From the NCBI RefSeq assembly GCF_022179545.1, contig NZ_AP025518.1, positions 1,550,001 through 1,614,000 on the forward strand: a stretch of 64,000 bases of DNA. The letters run 5' to 3'. Shown here piece after piece: positions 36,245 through 44,234 of this stretch. Under the pieces are notes generated by a model. The model did not search any database. It worked only from the letters and a program-made list of their open reading frames with translations, and was not told the DNA's origin. Made by a program: the position numbers and the translations under genes. Origin of the DNA: Mycolicibacterium fortuitum subsp. fortuitum (lineage in GTDB: Bacteria; Actinomycetota; Actinomycetes; Mycobacteriales; Mycobacteriaceae). Every line of letters begins with the position of its first letter. Positions within the stretch are counted from its first letter, which is position 1.

Positions 36245-36682
36245 ATGAACGCCAAGCGGGTGGGTGCGGCGCTCGGCGCCGCCGCCGTCGTATTGATGGC
36301 GGCTTGCAGTACCACGACCACCGGGGTGGCGACCGCCCCCGATGACGTCACCCCGTTCACGACGACGTCAAAGGCGCCCAGGCAAACCGCACCGAAGAGT
36401 CCGAAACCGACCGCAGGGTCACCGCGTGGGTCGGCGGGGCTGCCGCCGGAAGCGTTCGCCGAGGTTCGCGCCGCCGGAATCGAAGGCTCCGACAGCGCCA
36501 TCGGCGATCAGTTGATGATGGCCTGCATCATGGCGGGTGGCAGCTTCAACAGGACCAAGCAGGATGTCGTCGACGTGCTGATCCAGATGGGTAGCAGGCT
36601 CCCACCCGACGCGCTCATGACGATCGTGAACGTCGCGCTGAAATACGAGTGTCCCGAACTGGCGGGGAAGCTCGGCGGTTAG
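36245..36682 (+). CDS. DUF732 lipoprotein
   Basis: The 145-residue secreted protein has a short basic N-terminus, hydrophobic stretch and LMAAC lipobox at about residues 16-20, then a Thr/Pro/Lys-rich linker. A C-terminal helical DUF732-like domain carries the two cysteines MMACIMAGG and YECPEL. It should be anchored on the outer face of the membrane; DUF732 has no assigned activity. ATG 36245 follows GAGGGGAG. It faces the convergent histidine kinase gene 27 bases away. Confidence 0.8.
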   Translation: MNAKRVGAALGAAAVVLMAACSTTTTGVATAPDDVTPFTTTSKAPRQTAPKSPKPTAGSPRGSAGLPPEAFAEVRAAGIEGSDSAIGDQLMMACIMAGGSFNRTKQDVVDVLIQMGSRLPPDALMTIVNVALKYECPELAGKLGG

Positions 36683-36709
36683 TCCGCGATCTTCAGGCTG
36701 AGGAATTCG

Positions 36710-37900
36710 TTACTCGATGCTCGTGGGCAGCGGAATCGACGCGGTCACCGTGGTGCCCGCACCCGGCCTCGACCGGATGTGTAGCCGCCCACCGACGATC
36801 TCGGCTCGCTCGGCCATCGACAACAACCCGTAACCGCCCATCTCGTCACTACCCAACGGATGCTCGAAAGTGTCGAAACCCTTCCCGTCATCGACGATTT
36901 CGAGCCGCGCCACGCCGTCGTCGACCGAGAAGGTGAGCCGGGCGCGGTCTGCCTCAGCGTGTTTGATGACGTTCTGCAGACATTCCTGGGCGATGCGGTA
37001 CAGCGCCAGTTCGATGTGGTCGGGTACCCGGGTCTCGGCGAGGTCGACGTCGATCGGTATCCGCGGGATCGAGCGGGCCAGGCTGGCCAGCCCGCCCGAC
37101 AGGCCGAGATCGTCGAGCACCGGCGGACGCAGCCCGCTGATGGCGGCCCTGGCCTCCTGCAGCGTCAGCGCGACCAGTTCGCGTGCGGCGGCCAACTGCT
37201 CGGCCACCGCATCGGGTTCGACCGCTCGGGCCGCCGCGTCGAGCCGATAGGACAGCGTCACCAGTCGTTGGGAGATGCCGTCGTGAATGTCACCGGCCAA
37301 CCGGCGCCGCTCGAGTTCCTGCGCCTCGATCACCTGCTCGACGAAATTCTCGTGCGCGCGCTCCCGGGCCACCAACTGACGGTGCAGCCGCGCCTGATGC
37401 AGCGCGCCGGCTATCAACCGGCCGATCACCAGGAGCAACTCGATGTCGCGCGGGGTGAACTCACGGCGGTCGACGGTGTGCACGTTGAGCACGCCGACCA
37501 GCCCGCCCGGACCGGTCTCCATCGGCACCGACACCATCGAGGTGAAGTCGCGGCCGCGCAACGACTCGAACGGTTTGTAGCGGGGATCGGATTCCTTGTC
37601 GTGACTGATCACCACGGGTTGGCGGTGGCTGGCCACCCAGCCGGAGATGCCCTGGCCGAGGGGGAGCCGGATCTTGCCGATCTCGGCGTCGAACGGCGGT
37701 GTGGCCCCGGCCAGCGTCAATGCCCGCTCCGAGTCGTCGAGCACGTGCACGAAGCACACATCGGTGGCGGTGGCCTCGGTGATCATCCGGGCCGCCGCCG
37801 CGGCCAGCGGCTCCACTCCCGGGCCGCTCGATGCGGCCCGGATGAGTTCGCGCAGCAGGGCCAGTTCGCGGTCGGCGGTCAGCTCGATGGGCTCGGTCAC
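36710..37900 (-). CDS. GAF-domain sensor histidine kinase (NarL/DevS class)
   Basis: The 396-residue soluble kinase has a GAF domain at about 25-175 (CFVHVLDDSERALTLAG, then GQGISGWVASHRQPVVI), a HisKA_3 dimer helix with the phospho-acceptor in RRLAGDIHDGISQRLV, and a HATPase domain with N (ECLQNVIKHAEA), G1 (VDDGKGFD) and G2 (GGYGLLSMAERA) boxes. It has no membrane segment, so it senses a cytoplasmic or diffusible signal. It lacks obvious haem-ligand context, so it should not be called DosS. Its start overlaps the response regulator stop by four bases. Confidence 0.92.
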   Translation of the reverse strand: MTEPIELTADRELALLRELIRAASSGPGVEPLAAAAARMITEATATDVCFVHVLDDSERALTLAGATPPFDAEIGKIRLPLGQGISGWVASHRQPVVISHDKESDPRYKPFESLRGRDFTSMVSVPMETGPGGLVGVLNVHTVDRREFTPRDIELLLVIGRLIAGALHQARLHRQLVARERAHENFVEQVIEAQELERRRLAGDIHDGISQRLVTLSYRLDAAARAVEPDAVAEQLAAARELVALTLQEARAAISGLRPPVLDDLGLSGGLASLARSIPRIPIDVDLAETRVPDHIELALYRIAQECLQNVIKHAEADRARLTFSVDDGVARLEIVDDGKGFDTFEHPLGSDEMGGYGLLSMAERAEIVGGRLHIRSRPGAGTTVTASIPLPTSIE

Positions 37901-38559
37901 TGGTAGATGCCTTCCCGCAACGCGGTCGCGACCGCCCCCGCCCGGTCGCTCACCCCGAGCTTGCGGTAGATCGAGCGCAGGTGGGTCTTGACCGTCTCCT
38001 CGCCGATCACCAGCTTGTTGGCGATCCCGCGGTTGGACAGTCCCGCGACCACGAAGGACAGAATCTCGCTCTCGCGTTGGGTCAGGCCCTGCCGCACACC
38101 GGGCCAGAACTCGTCGCGCTGCAGCCTGGCCGCGGTGCCGGCCGCCCGCGCCGCCATCCCCGGATCGATGGCGGTCTGGCCGCTGTGGGCGAATTCCAGC
38201 TGACGCACCAACTCGTCACTGCTGATGCTCTTGAGCAGATAACCGGACGCGCCCACCCGAAGGGCCTGGAAGAGGTACTGCTCATCGTCGTAGACCGAGA
38301 GCATCACCACCTTGCGGTCCGGGTCGCGCTCGCGCAGCGCCCGGCACAGGTCCAGCCCGCTGGAACCCTCCATCCGCACGTCGCACAGCACGATGTCGGG
38401 GTCCAGCGTCTCGATCACGTTCAACGCCCGCTCGGCCCCCACGGCCTGGCCGACCACCTCGACCCGGTCGTTGAACGCAGCAAGCATGGCCTTGAGACCC
38501 TCGATGACCATTTCATGGTCGTCGACCAGCACAAGGCGCACTGGATTGGAGGGCGCCAT
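37897..38559 (-). CDS. NarL/FixJ-family response regulator
   Basis: The 220 residues comprise a receiver domain (acidic pair in VLVDDHEMV, phosphorylation Asp in DIVLCDVRMEG at about residue 59, K in YLLKSISSDEL) and a C-terminal LuxR helix-turn-helix (LTQRESEILSFVVAGLSNRGIANKLVIGEETVKTHLRSIYRKLG). It is the cognate partner of the kinase it overlaps. Targets are unknown; the divergent HAD-like gene is a reasonable first candidate. Confidence 0.94.
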   Translation of the reverse strand: MAPSNPVRLVLVDDHEMVIEGLKAMLAAFNDRVEVVGQAVGAERALNVIETLDPDIVLCDVRMEGSSGLDLCRALRERDPDRKVVMLSVYDDEQYLFQALRVGASGYLLKSISSDELVRQLEFAHSGQTAIDPGMAARAAGTAARLQRDEFWPGVRQGLTQRESEILSFVVAGLSNRGIANKLVIGEETVKTHLRSIYRKLGVSDRAGAVATALREGIYQ

Positions 38560-38655
38560 GGCATCACCCTAGAGGGGGTGAGGGCCTCGCGAGGGCAGGG
38601 CAGATGAACACCAACTCTTTAATCCCCCCTACGGGGGACGCGCGAGCGGTGTGAC

Positions 38656-39471
38656 GTGGGCCACTCTCATTGGGTGTCGTCACCTCAGGAGAAGTCATGG
38701 CGGGCCGGACGGTTCTGGTGGGACTGTTCGCAGCCTGATACGAGTCCCCATCCGCTGCGGGCGCTGATTCTCGATCTCGACGCGTTGTCGAACATCGACG
38801 TCGACGGGCATCGCGTCGTCTTCAACGCCGCATTCGCCGCGCACGGCCTGCCCATCCAATGGGGGGTGGCGCGCTACCGTCAGCTTCTCGCGCTGCATGA
38901 CGAACGCCAGCGGGTCACCGCCGAGCTGCGCAAGCGCTGCGTCGGGCCCGACTGCGACGTGCTGACCGAAGTGCTCGCCGACGAGATCTGCATGACCAAG
39001 GACATGATGTTCGACGAGATGATCCTCGACGCGGGCCTGACGCCGCGGCCGGGTCTGGAGGATCTGGTCAACGACGCGTTCCTGGCAGGGCTGCCGGTAG
39101 GCGTGGTCGCCGCAGGCCGGCGCCGCTGGACCGAGCCCCTGGTGCGTCAACTGATCGGTGACGGCCTGGTCGAAACCGTCGTCACCACCGACGACGTGAG
39201 CGCGCCCGGCGCCGAGCTGTACCGGCACGCCCTGGCCGAGCTGGGCGTCGCCGGCCACGATGCGCTGGCCATGGTCGGCTCGGCCACGGGTCTGCGGAAT
39301 GCCGACGGCGCTGGGATGGCCGGCGTGCTGATCGATCCCAACGCCGGTGCCGCTGCCCCCGGCGCTGTCGCGGTCCGGCCGGACTTCGCGGGTGCCGACG
39401 CCCTGCGCCTGCCCGCCTGCCAGCGGCTGCACACCCAGTGGTGGGCGCAGCGCAGCCCGACTGCGGCATAG
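38656..39471 (+). CDS. HAD-superfamily hydrolase-like protein
   Basis: The maximal frame gives 271 residues. The HAD core begins near residue 35 with LRALILDLDALSN (nucleophile motif D-x-D). It then has a helical cap (VVFNAAFAAHGLPIQWGVARY) as in the phosphoglycolate-phosphatase/CbbY subgroup, VVAAGRRRWTEPL as motif II, and AMVGSATGLRNADGAGM as motif IV. The final GDSxxD-type motif has lost its acid (MVGSATGLRNA), so activity is doubtful. Only GTG 38656 or GTG 38674 can start this frame and neither has a good ribosome-binding site. A well-placed AGGAG serves an ATG in another frame (see the small upstream ORF). Confidence 0.72.
   Translation: MGHSHWVSSPQEKSWRAGRFWWDCSQPDTSPHPLRALILDLDALSNIDVDGHRVVFNAAFAAHGLPIQWGVARYRQLLALHDERQRVTAELRKRCVGPDCDVLTEVLADEICMTKDMMFDEMILDAGLTPRPGLEDLVNDAFLAGLPVGVVAAGRRRWTEPLVRQLIGDGLVETVVTTDDVSAPGAELYRHALAELGVAGHDALAMVGSATGLRNADGAGMAGVLIDPNAGAAAPGAVAVRPDFAGADALRLPACQRLHTQWWAQRSPTAA
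38698..38739 (+). CDS. Possible 13-residue upstream ORF inside the HAD gene start
   Basis: ATG 38698 is preceded by AGGAG (38687-38691) and reads MAGRTVLVGLFAA before TGA 38737-38739, in a frame different from the HAD gene. It is either a leader peptide, or a sign that the HAD frame was meant to begin here and carries a frameshift. It could also be chance. Confidence 0.3.
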
Positions 39472-39482
39472 CTTTCAGCGCG

Positions 39483-39548
39483 GTCGCGTTCGTAACCTGG
39501 CGGCGGCCAAACGCGATTTCTGCCGCCACCACGTTACATACGCGGGCC
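39483..39548. repeat. Palindromic repeat element, left copy flanking the DUF559 gene
   Basis: The 66 bases begin GTCGCGTTCGTAAC and can fold on themselves: GCGTTCGTAACCTGGCGGC pairs imperfectly with GCCGCCACCACGTTACATACGC. Over the first 58 bases nine positions differ from the right copy at 40403. It lies just after the HAD stop. Confidence 0.75.
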
Positions 39549-39578
39549 TGTCGGTCGGTGCGGGCAGACTTCTCCCGC

Positions 39579-40415
39579 ATGGCGGAACCGTTCATCGGCA
39601 GTGAGGCCCTAGCCGCCGGAAAGCTGACCCGTCACCAGCTGCGTGACCGGTTCGTCGCCGTCCACAAGGACGTCTATGTACCGCGCGGCAGCCGGCCCAC
39701 CGCGGTGCTGCGCGCCAAAGCCGCCTGGCTGCGATCACGGCGACGAGGAGTGCTGGCCGGGTACTCCGCGGCGGCGCTGCACGGAGCCCGCTGGATTGAA
39801 CCCGCGCTACCGGCCAACATTCTGGACACCAACCGACGACCGGCCCGAGGTGTCGTAGCCTGGGCCGACATGGTCGACGACGACGAGATCTGCCAGATCG
39901 GCGATATCCGTCTCACCACCCCAGCTCGCACCGCAGTGGACCTCGCATGCCGGCTGCCCGAAGACACGGCAGTGGCTGCTGTCGACGCACTGGCTCGGGC
40001 CACGCGACTGAAAGTCGCCGACATCGAATTCGCGGCCTTGCGGCGCGCCGGAAGCAAAGGCATCAAACAGGCACGCAGGAGCATCGCACTGGTCGATCCC
40101 GGATCGGAGTCTCCGCAGGAAACCTGGCTGCGGCTGTTGGTCGTTCGGGCAGGCTATCCGCCACCGCAGACGCAGCACCCGATCTACAACGAGTATGGCG
40201 CGTTGATCGGGGAGGTCGACATGGCCTGGCCCGAGCTGAAGATAGCCATGGAATACGAGGGGCGGCACCACACCGATCCCGATGTCCTCCGTAGGGACGT
40301 CGCTCGCTTCGACGCAATGATCGAAATGGGTTGGATCGTCATCCGGGTCACGTGCCGCGATGGCGAAGCAAATGTTCTCGGCAGGCTCGCCAAGGGCTGG
40401 GCGTCGCGTTCGTAA
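39579..40415 (+). CDS. DUF559 (Vsr-fold endonuclease-like) protein
   Basis: The 278 residues begin MAEPFIGSEALAAGKLTRHQ, an AbiEi-like winged-helix N-terminus (LRDRFVAVHKDVYVPRG). They end with the DUF559 Vsr-like domain: GEVDMAWPELKIAMEYEGRHHTD supplies a PD-(D/E)xK-like D...E-Y-E-G set, and MGWIVIRVT the final strand. This protein type is common in mycobacteria; its role is undefined, with toxin- or repair-like nuclease activity only presumed. ATG 39579 was chosen because the frame further upstream lies in the repeat. The stop codon TAA (40413-40415) is provided by the right repeat copy. Confidence 0.8.
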   Translation: MAEPFIGSEALAAGKLTRHQLRDRFVAVHKDVYVPRGSRPTAVLRAKAAWLRSRRRGVLAGYSAAALHGARWIEPALPANILDTNRRPARGVVAWADMVDDDEICQIGDIRLTTPARTAVDLACRLPEDTAVAAVDALARATRLKVADIEFAALRRAGSKGIKQARRSIALVDPGSESPQETWLRLLVVRAGYPPPQTQHPIYNEYGALIGEVDMAWPELKIAMEYEGRHHTDPDVLRRDVARFDAMIEMGWIVIRVTCRDGEANVLGRLAKGWASRS

Positions 40416-40468
40416 CGTGGGGGCGGCCAAGCGTGAATTCTGCCGCCGCCATGTTACGAAACGCGGCC
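40403..40468. repeat. Palindromic repeat element, right copy
   Basis: GTCGCGTTCGTAACGTGG starts this copy. GCGTTCGTAACGTGGGGGCGGC pairs with the downstream GCCGCCGCCATGTTACGAAACGC. It overlaps the last codons of the DUF559 gene and sits between two convergent genes, where it may also act as a terminator. Confidence 0.75.
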
Positions 40469-40470
40469 CC

Positions 40471-40493
40471 GCCGCGGTGTTACGAACGCGGCC
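40471..40493. repeat. Extra inverted half-copy of the repeat
   Basis: The complement of these 23 bases reads GGCCGCGTTCGTAACACCG, repeating the GCGTTCGTAAC arm for a third time, in inverted orientation, right before the mmsB stop. Confidence 0.6.
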
Positions 40494-40498
40494 CCGAA

Positions 40499-41371
40499 TC
40501 AGCCCCGCAGCGTCTCGATCACCGCGCTGAAATCCTTGTCCGCGTGCTCGTCGGCGAAGGCGGCGTAGATCTGAGCCGCGTGGGTTCCCAGCGGGGCCGA
40601 GGACCCGGTCGACATCACCGCGGCCATCGCCAGACCCAGGTCCTTGTTCATCAGTGCGGTGGCGAACCCCGGCTTGAAGTCGTTGTTGGCCGGCGACGTC
40701 GGAACCGGGCCCGGCACCGGGCAGTTCGTGTGCACGGCCCAGCAGTTGCCGGTCGCACCGGTGATCACGTCGAACAATGACTGCGCAGACAGACCCAATT
40801 TCTCGGCCAGGACGAAGGCCTCGCCCACGGCGATCTGCTGCACCGCGAGCACCATGTTGTTGCACAGCTTGGCGGCCTGACCGGTGCCCGATCCGCCGCA
40901 GTGGATGATCTTGCCCGCCATGGGCTCCAGCACCGGGCGGGCGCGTTCGACCGCCTCGTCCTCTCCGCCCACCATGAAGGCCAGCGTCCCCGCGGTCGCG
41001 CCCTTCACGCCGCCGGACACCGGCGCGTCGAGTTGGGCGAGGCCATGTTCGCCTGCCTTCGCGTGAATCTCGCGGGCGTCGTCGACCGAGATGGTGGAGG
41101 TGTCGATGAACAACGTGCCTTTCGGCGCAACGGGCAGCACCTCGGCGTAACACGCTTTGACGATGTTGCCGTTGGGCAGTGACGTGATCACCACTTCGGC
41201 GCCGGCCACGGCCTCGGCGCCGGTGTCGAAGACCTTGGCACCCTTGGCTTCAGCCGCTGCCTTCGACGCCGGCACGGGATCGAAGCCGTGCACCGTATGG
41301 CCTGCTGCGACCAGGTTGGCCGCCATCGGACCGCCCATGTGTCCCAAACCGAGGAACGCGATCGTGGTCAC
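40499..41371 (-). CDS. mmsB: 3-Hydroxyisobutyrate dehydrogenase
   Basis: The 290-residue beta-hydroxyacid dehydrogenase has the NAD-binding GLGHMGGPMAANL at the N-terminus, the substrate motif DAPVSGGVKGATAGTL, and the catalytic lysine in GTGQAAKLCNNM. It oxidises 3-hydroxyisobutyrate to methylmalonate semialdehyde in valine breakdown. It is the last gene of the mmsA-fadE9-mmsB operon, the order of Rv0753c-Rv0752c-Rv0751c. GTG 41371 has AGGGAGAG upstream. Confidence 0.95.
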   Translation of the reverse strand: MTTIAFLGLGHMGGPMAANLVAAGHTVHGFDPVPASKAAAEAKGAKVFDTGAEAVAGAEVVITSLPNGNIVKACYAEVLPVAPKGTLFIDTSTISVDDAREIHAKAGEHGLAQLDAPVSGGVKGATAGTLAFMVGGEDEAVERARPVLEPMAGKIIHCGGSGTGQAAKLCNNMVLAVQQIAVGEAFVLAEKLGLSAQSLFDVITGATGNCWAVHTNCPVPGPVPTSPANNDFKPGFATALMNKDLGLAMAAVMSTGSSAPLGTHAAQIYAAFADEHADKDFSAVIETLRG

Positions 41372-41383
41372 GTATGTCTCTCC

Positions 41384-42553
41384 CTATGCAGAGTTGCGGA
41401 TGCGGGACGACTCGGAACGCCCGATGACCACCCGCATGATTTCGTTGGTGCCCTCAAGGATGCGGTGCACCCGCAGATCCCGGACGATTTTCTCCAGACC
41501 GTACTCGCGCAGATAGCCGTAACCGCCGTGCAACTGCAGTGCCTGATCGGCGACCTCGTAGCACTTGTCGGTGACATACAGCTTGGCCATGGCGCACAAC
41601 GTCACCTTGTCTGGGTGATTGGCGTCCAGGGCAGACGCCGCACGCCACAACATGTTTCGTGACGTTTCCAAACCCGTGGCCATGTCGGCGAGGGCGAACC
41701 GGATGGTCGGCTCGTCGAGCAGGGCCCCGCCGAACGCCTGGCGGTCGGCCAGGTAGCTCAACGCCTTGTCGTAGGCGGCCTGTGCTCCGCCCAGTGAGCA
41801 GGCGGCGATGTTGATCCGCCCGCCGTTGAGCCCGTTCATGGCGATGCCGAACCCAGTGCCCTCGGTGCCGCCGAGCAACGCGTCGGCCGGAACCCGGACC
41901 CCCTCGAAGATCACCTGCGCAGTGGGCTGGGCGTTCCAGCCCATCTTCTGCTCCTGCGCACCGAAACTCAGTCCCGGAGCATCCTTCTCGACGACAAACG
42001 CCGAGATGCCTTTCGGGCCATCAGCACCGGTTCGGGCCATCACCACATACACATCCGAGCTGCCTGCGCCTGAGATGAACTGCTTGACCCCGTCGAGCAG
42101 GTAGTCGTCACCGTCGCGCACCGCCCGCGTCCGCAGTGCGGCCGCGTCGGAGCCGGCTCCTGGCTCGGTCAGGCAGTAACTGGCGATGGCCTCCATCGAC
42201 GCCAGTCTGGGCACCCAGGCCTTGCGTTGCTCCTCGGTGCCGAAGGTGTCCACCATCCAGGCACACATGTTGTGGATGGACAGGAACGACGCCAGGGTGG
42301 GGTCGGCGGCAGCGAGTGCTTCGAAGATGCGCACGGCATCCAGACGGCGCAGCCCGCTGCCGCCCGAATCCTCGCTGCAGTAGATGGCGCCCATGCCGAG
42401 TTCGGCCGCCTCGCGCAACACGTCGGTGGGGAAGTGGTGGGTCTCGTCCCATTCCAACGCGTATGGCGCGATGCGTTTTTCGGCGAACGCGGCCGCCGTG
42501 TCGATGATGACACGGTCGTCCTCGCTCAGGCTGTAGGGGTCGTTCGGATTCAC
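41384..42553 (-). CDS. fadE9: Acyl-CoA dehydrogenase (isobutyryl-CoA dehydrogenase-like)
   Basis: This 389-residue flavoprotein of the acyl-CoA dehydrogenase family has YCLTEPGAGSDAAALRTRA (FAD/substrate loop), QEKMGWNAQPT and, near the C-terminus, LHGGYGYLREYGLEK with ILEGTNEIMR, which carries the catalytic base region. Between the two valine-degradation dehydrogenases, it most likely oxidises isobutyryl-CoA to methacrylyl-CoA, although related branched acyl-CoAs are possible. GTG 42553 lies seven bases after the mmsA stop. Confidence 0.93.
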   Translation of the reverse strand: MNPNDPYSLSEDDRVIIDTAAAFAEKRIAPYALEWDETHHFPTDVLREAAELGMGAIYCSEDSGGSGLRRLDAVRIFEALAAADPTLASFLSIHNMCAWMVDTFGTEEQRKAWVPRLASMEAIASYCLTEPGAGSDAAALRTRAVRDGDDYLLDGVKQFISGAGSSDVYVVMARTGADGPKGISAFVVEKDAPGLSFGAQEQKMGWNAQPTAQVIFEGVRVPADALLGGTEGTGFGIAMNGLNGGRINIAACSLGGAQAAYDKALSYLADRQAFGGALLDEPTIRFALADMATGLETSRNMLWRAASALDANHPDKVTLCAMAKLYVTDKCYEVADQALQLHGGYGYLREYGLEKIVRDLRVHRILEGTNEIMRVVIGRSESSRIRNSA

Positions 42554-42560
42554 AGGTGTG

Positions 42561-44081
42561 CTACTTCATGGTCGGGATGACGAACTCGGCGCCATCCTTG
42601 ATGCCCGACGGCCACCGCTCGGTGACGGTCTTGGTCTTGGTGTAGAACAGGATCGAGTGCGGCCCGTGCTGGTTGAGGTCGCCGAACCCGGACCGCTTCC
42701 AACCGCCGAAGGTGTGGTAGGCCACCGGAACCGGGATCGGCACGTTGACGCCGACCATGCCGACCTGGACGCGGGACACGAAGTCGCGCGCCGCGTCCCC
42801 GTCGCGGGTGAAGATCGCGACGCCGTTGCCGTATTCATGCTCGGACGGCAGCTTGAGGGCCTCTTCGTAATCGTGCGCCCGCACGATGCACAGCACCGGC
42901 CCGAAGATCTCGTCGGTGTAGATCGACATGTCGGTGGTGACGTTGTCGAACAGGGTGGGACCGATGAAGTAGCCCTTCTCCAGGCTGGCATCGCCGAAAG
43001 TGAGCTCGTTGCTTGCCCTTTCGCGGCCGTCGACCACAAGTTCGGCCCCGGCCGCCACGCCCTGGCCGATGTAATCACGCACTCGCTCGAGGGCCGCACC
43101 GGTGACCAGCGGGCCGTAGTCGGCCTTGGGGTCGAGGCTGTGCCCGACCCGCAGCTGGTTGATGCGTTCGACGAGCCGATTGCGGAGCCGGTTGGCAGTC
43201 TCCTCACCTACGGGCACCGCGACACTGATGGCCATGCAGCGCTCGCCCGCGCTGCCATAGCCGGCGCCGATCAACGCGTCGACGGCCTGGTCCAGGTCGG
43301 CGTCGGGCATCACGATCATGTGGTTCTTCGCGCCGCCGAAGCATTGCGCGCGCTTGCCGTGCGCGGCCGCGCCCGAGTAGATGTACTGCGCGATGTCGGA
43401 GCTGCCGACGAAGCCGACAGCCTTGATCTCGGGGTGCTCGAGGATCGCGTCGACGGCTTCCTTGTCGCCCTGCACCACCTGGAAAACGCCTGCCGGCAGA
43501 CCGGCCTCGATGAACAGCTCGGCAAGCCGCAGCGGCACCGAGGGGTCACGCTCGGAAGGCTTGAGCACGAATGCATTTCCGCATGCCAGCGCGGGGCCGG
43601 CCTTCCACAGCGGGATCATCGCCGGGAAGTTGAACGGGGTGATGCCCGCGACCACGCCCAAGGGCTGGCGGATCGAGTACACGTCGATACCGGTGCCTGC
43701 GCCCTCGGTGAACTCGCCCTTGAGCAGGTGGGGGATACCTACCGCGAACTCGATGACCTCAAGGCCGCGCTGGATGTCGCCGTGTGAGTCGGCCACGGTC
43801 TTGCCGTGCTCCAAACTGAGCAGCTCAGCTAGCTCGTTCGCGTTCTGGTGCACCAGCTCGATGAACTTCATCAGCACCCTGGCGCGCCGCTGCGGGTTGT
43901 AGGCGGCCCATTCCTTCTGGGCTTCGGCGGCGCCGCTCACGGCAGCGTCTACATCGGCAGCTGAGGCGAGCACCACCTGCGCCTGGACCTCGCCGGTGCT
44001 GGGGTTGAGCACATCGGCGGTGCGGGTCGAGCCGGCGGTGGTGCGCTGGCCGTTGATGAAGTGGGGGATCTGAGTGGTCAT
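42561..44081 (-). CDS. mmsA: Methylmalonate-semialdehyde dehydrogenase (CoA-acylating)
   Basis: The 506-residue aldehyde dehydrogenase has VLNPSTGEVQAQV, the glycine motif GFVGSSDIAQYIY, and the catalytic cysteine in GSAGERCMAISVAVPVG, all typical of MMSDH. It converts methylmalonate semialdehyde plus CoA to propionyl-CoA and CO2 with NAD. A frame opens at 44129, but ATG 44081 (TTQIPHFINGQRT) matches the family start. It is the first gene of the valine operon. Confidence 0.95.
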   Translation of the reverse strand: MTTQIPHFINGQRTTAGSTRTADVLNPSTGEVQAQVVLASAADVDAAVSGAAEAQKEWAAYNPQRRARVLMKFIELVHQNANELAELLSLEHGKTVADSHGDIQRGLEVIEFAVGIPHLLKGEFTEGAGTGIDVYSIRQPLGVVAGITPFNFPAMIPLWKAGPALACGNAFVLKPSERDPSVPLRLAELFIEAGLPAGVFQVVQGDKEAVDAILEHPEIKAVGFVGSSDIAQYIYSGAAAHGKRAQCFGGAKNHMIVMPDADLDQAVDALIGAGYGSAGERCMAISVAVPVGEETANRLRNRLVERINQLRVGHSLDPKADYGPLVTGAALERVRDYIGQGVAAGAELVVDGRERASNELTFGDASLEKGYFIGPTLFDNVTTDMSIYTDEIFGPVLCIVRAHDYEEALKLPSEHEYGNGVAIFTRDGDAARDFVSRVQVGMVGVNVPIPVPVAYHTFGGWKRSGFGDLNQHGPHSILFYTKTKTVTERWPSGIKDGAEFVIPTMK

Positions 44082-44234
44082 GGCGTTCCGTCCAAAGAGG
44101 ATGTGCACAGTGAGTGGCTCGGGGCTCACCCGAGATACTTGGATATCCTAGTAATTGGCCGGAAGCTTTGGCAAGAGTTCTCGTGGTCTGCCGGTGCGGT
44201 CTCGGGCCGAAACGGCCTCACCGGGTGGACTGGG
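44082..44234. other. Intergenic region upstream of mmsA
   Basis: The 153 bases between the mmsA start and the MOSC gene stop contain an AT-rich stretch at 44132-44157 (ATACTTGGATATCCTAGTAA) with partial dyad symmetry. It may hold the mmsA promoter or an operator. No RNA gene was recognised. Confidence 0.35.

Noticed and set aside
36860..37906. 348-codon plus-strand frame opposite the GAF histidine kinase
   Set aside because: No domains; the opposite strand shows GAF, HisKA_3 and HATPase motifs in order.
36710..38559. DosR-DosS hypoxia two-component system
   Set aside because: The kinase has a single GAF domain, where DosS has two, and no haem-ligand pattern could be confirmed; only the general NarL/DevS class is supported.
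38621..38640. CCCCC-TA-CGGGGG hairpin upstream of the HAD gene as a terminator or DosR-type box
   Set aside because: The stem is only five base pairs with no T-run, and it does not match the DosR consensus; too weak to annotate.
42558..43787. 409-codon plus-strand frame opposite mmsA
   Set aside because: Complementary composition only; mmsA has its catalytic Cys and NAD motif on the minus strand.
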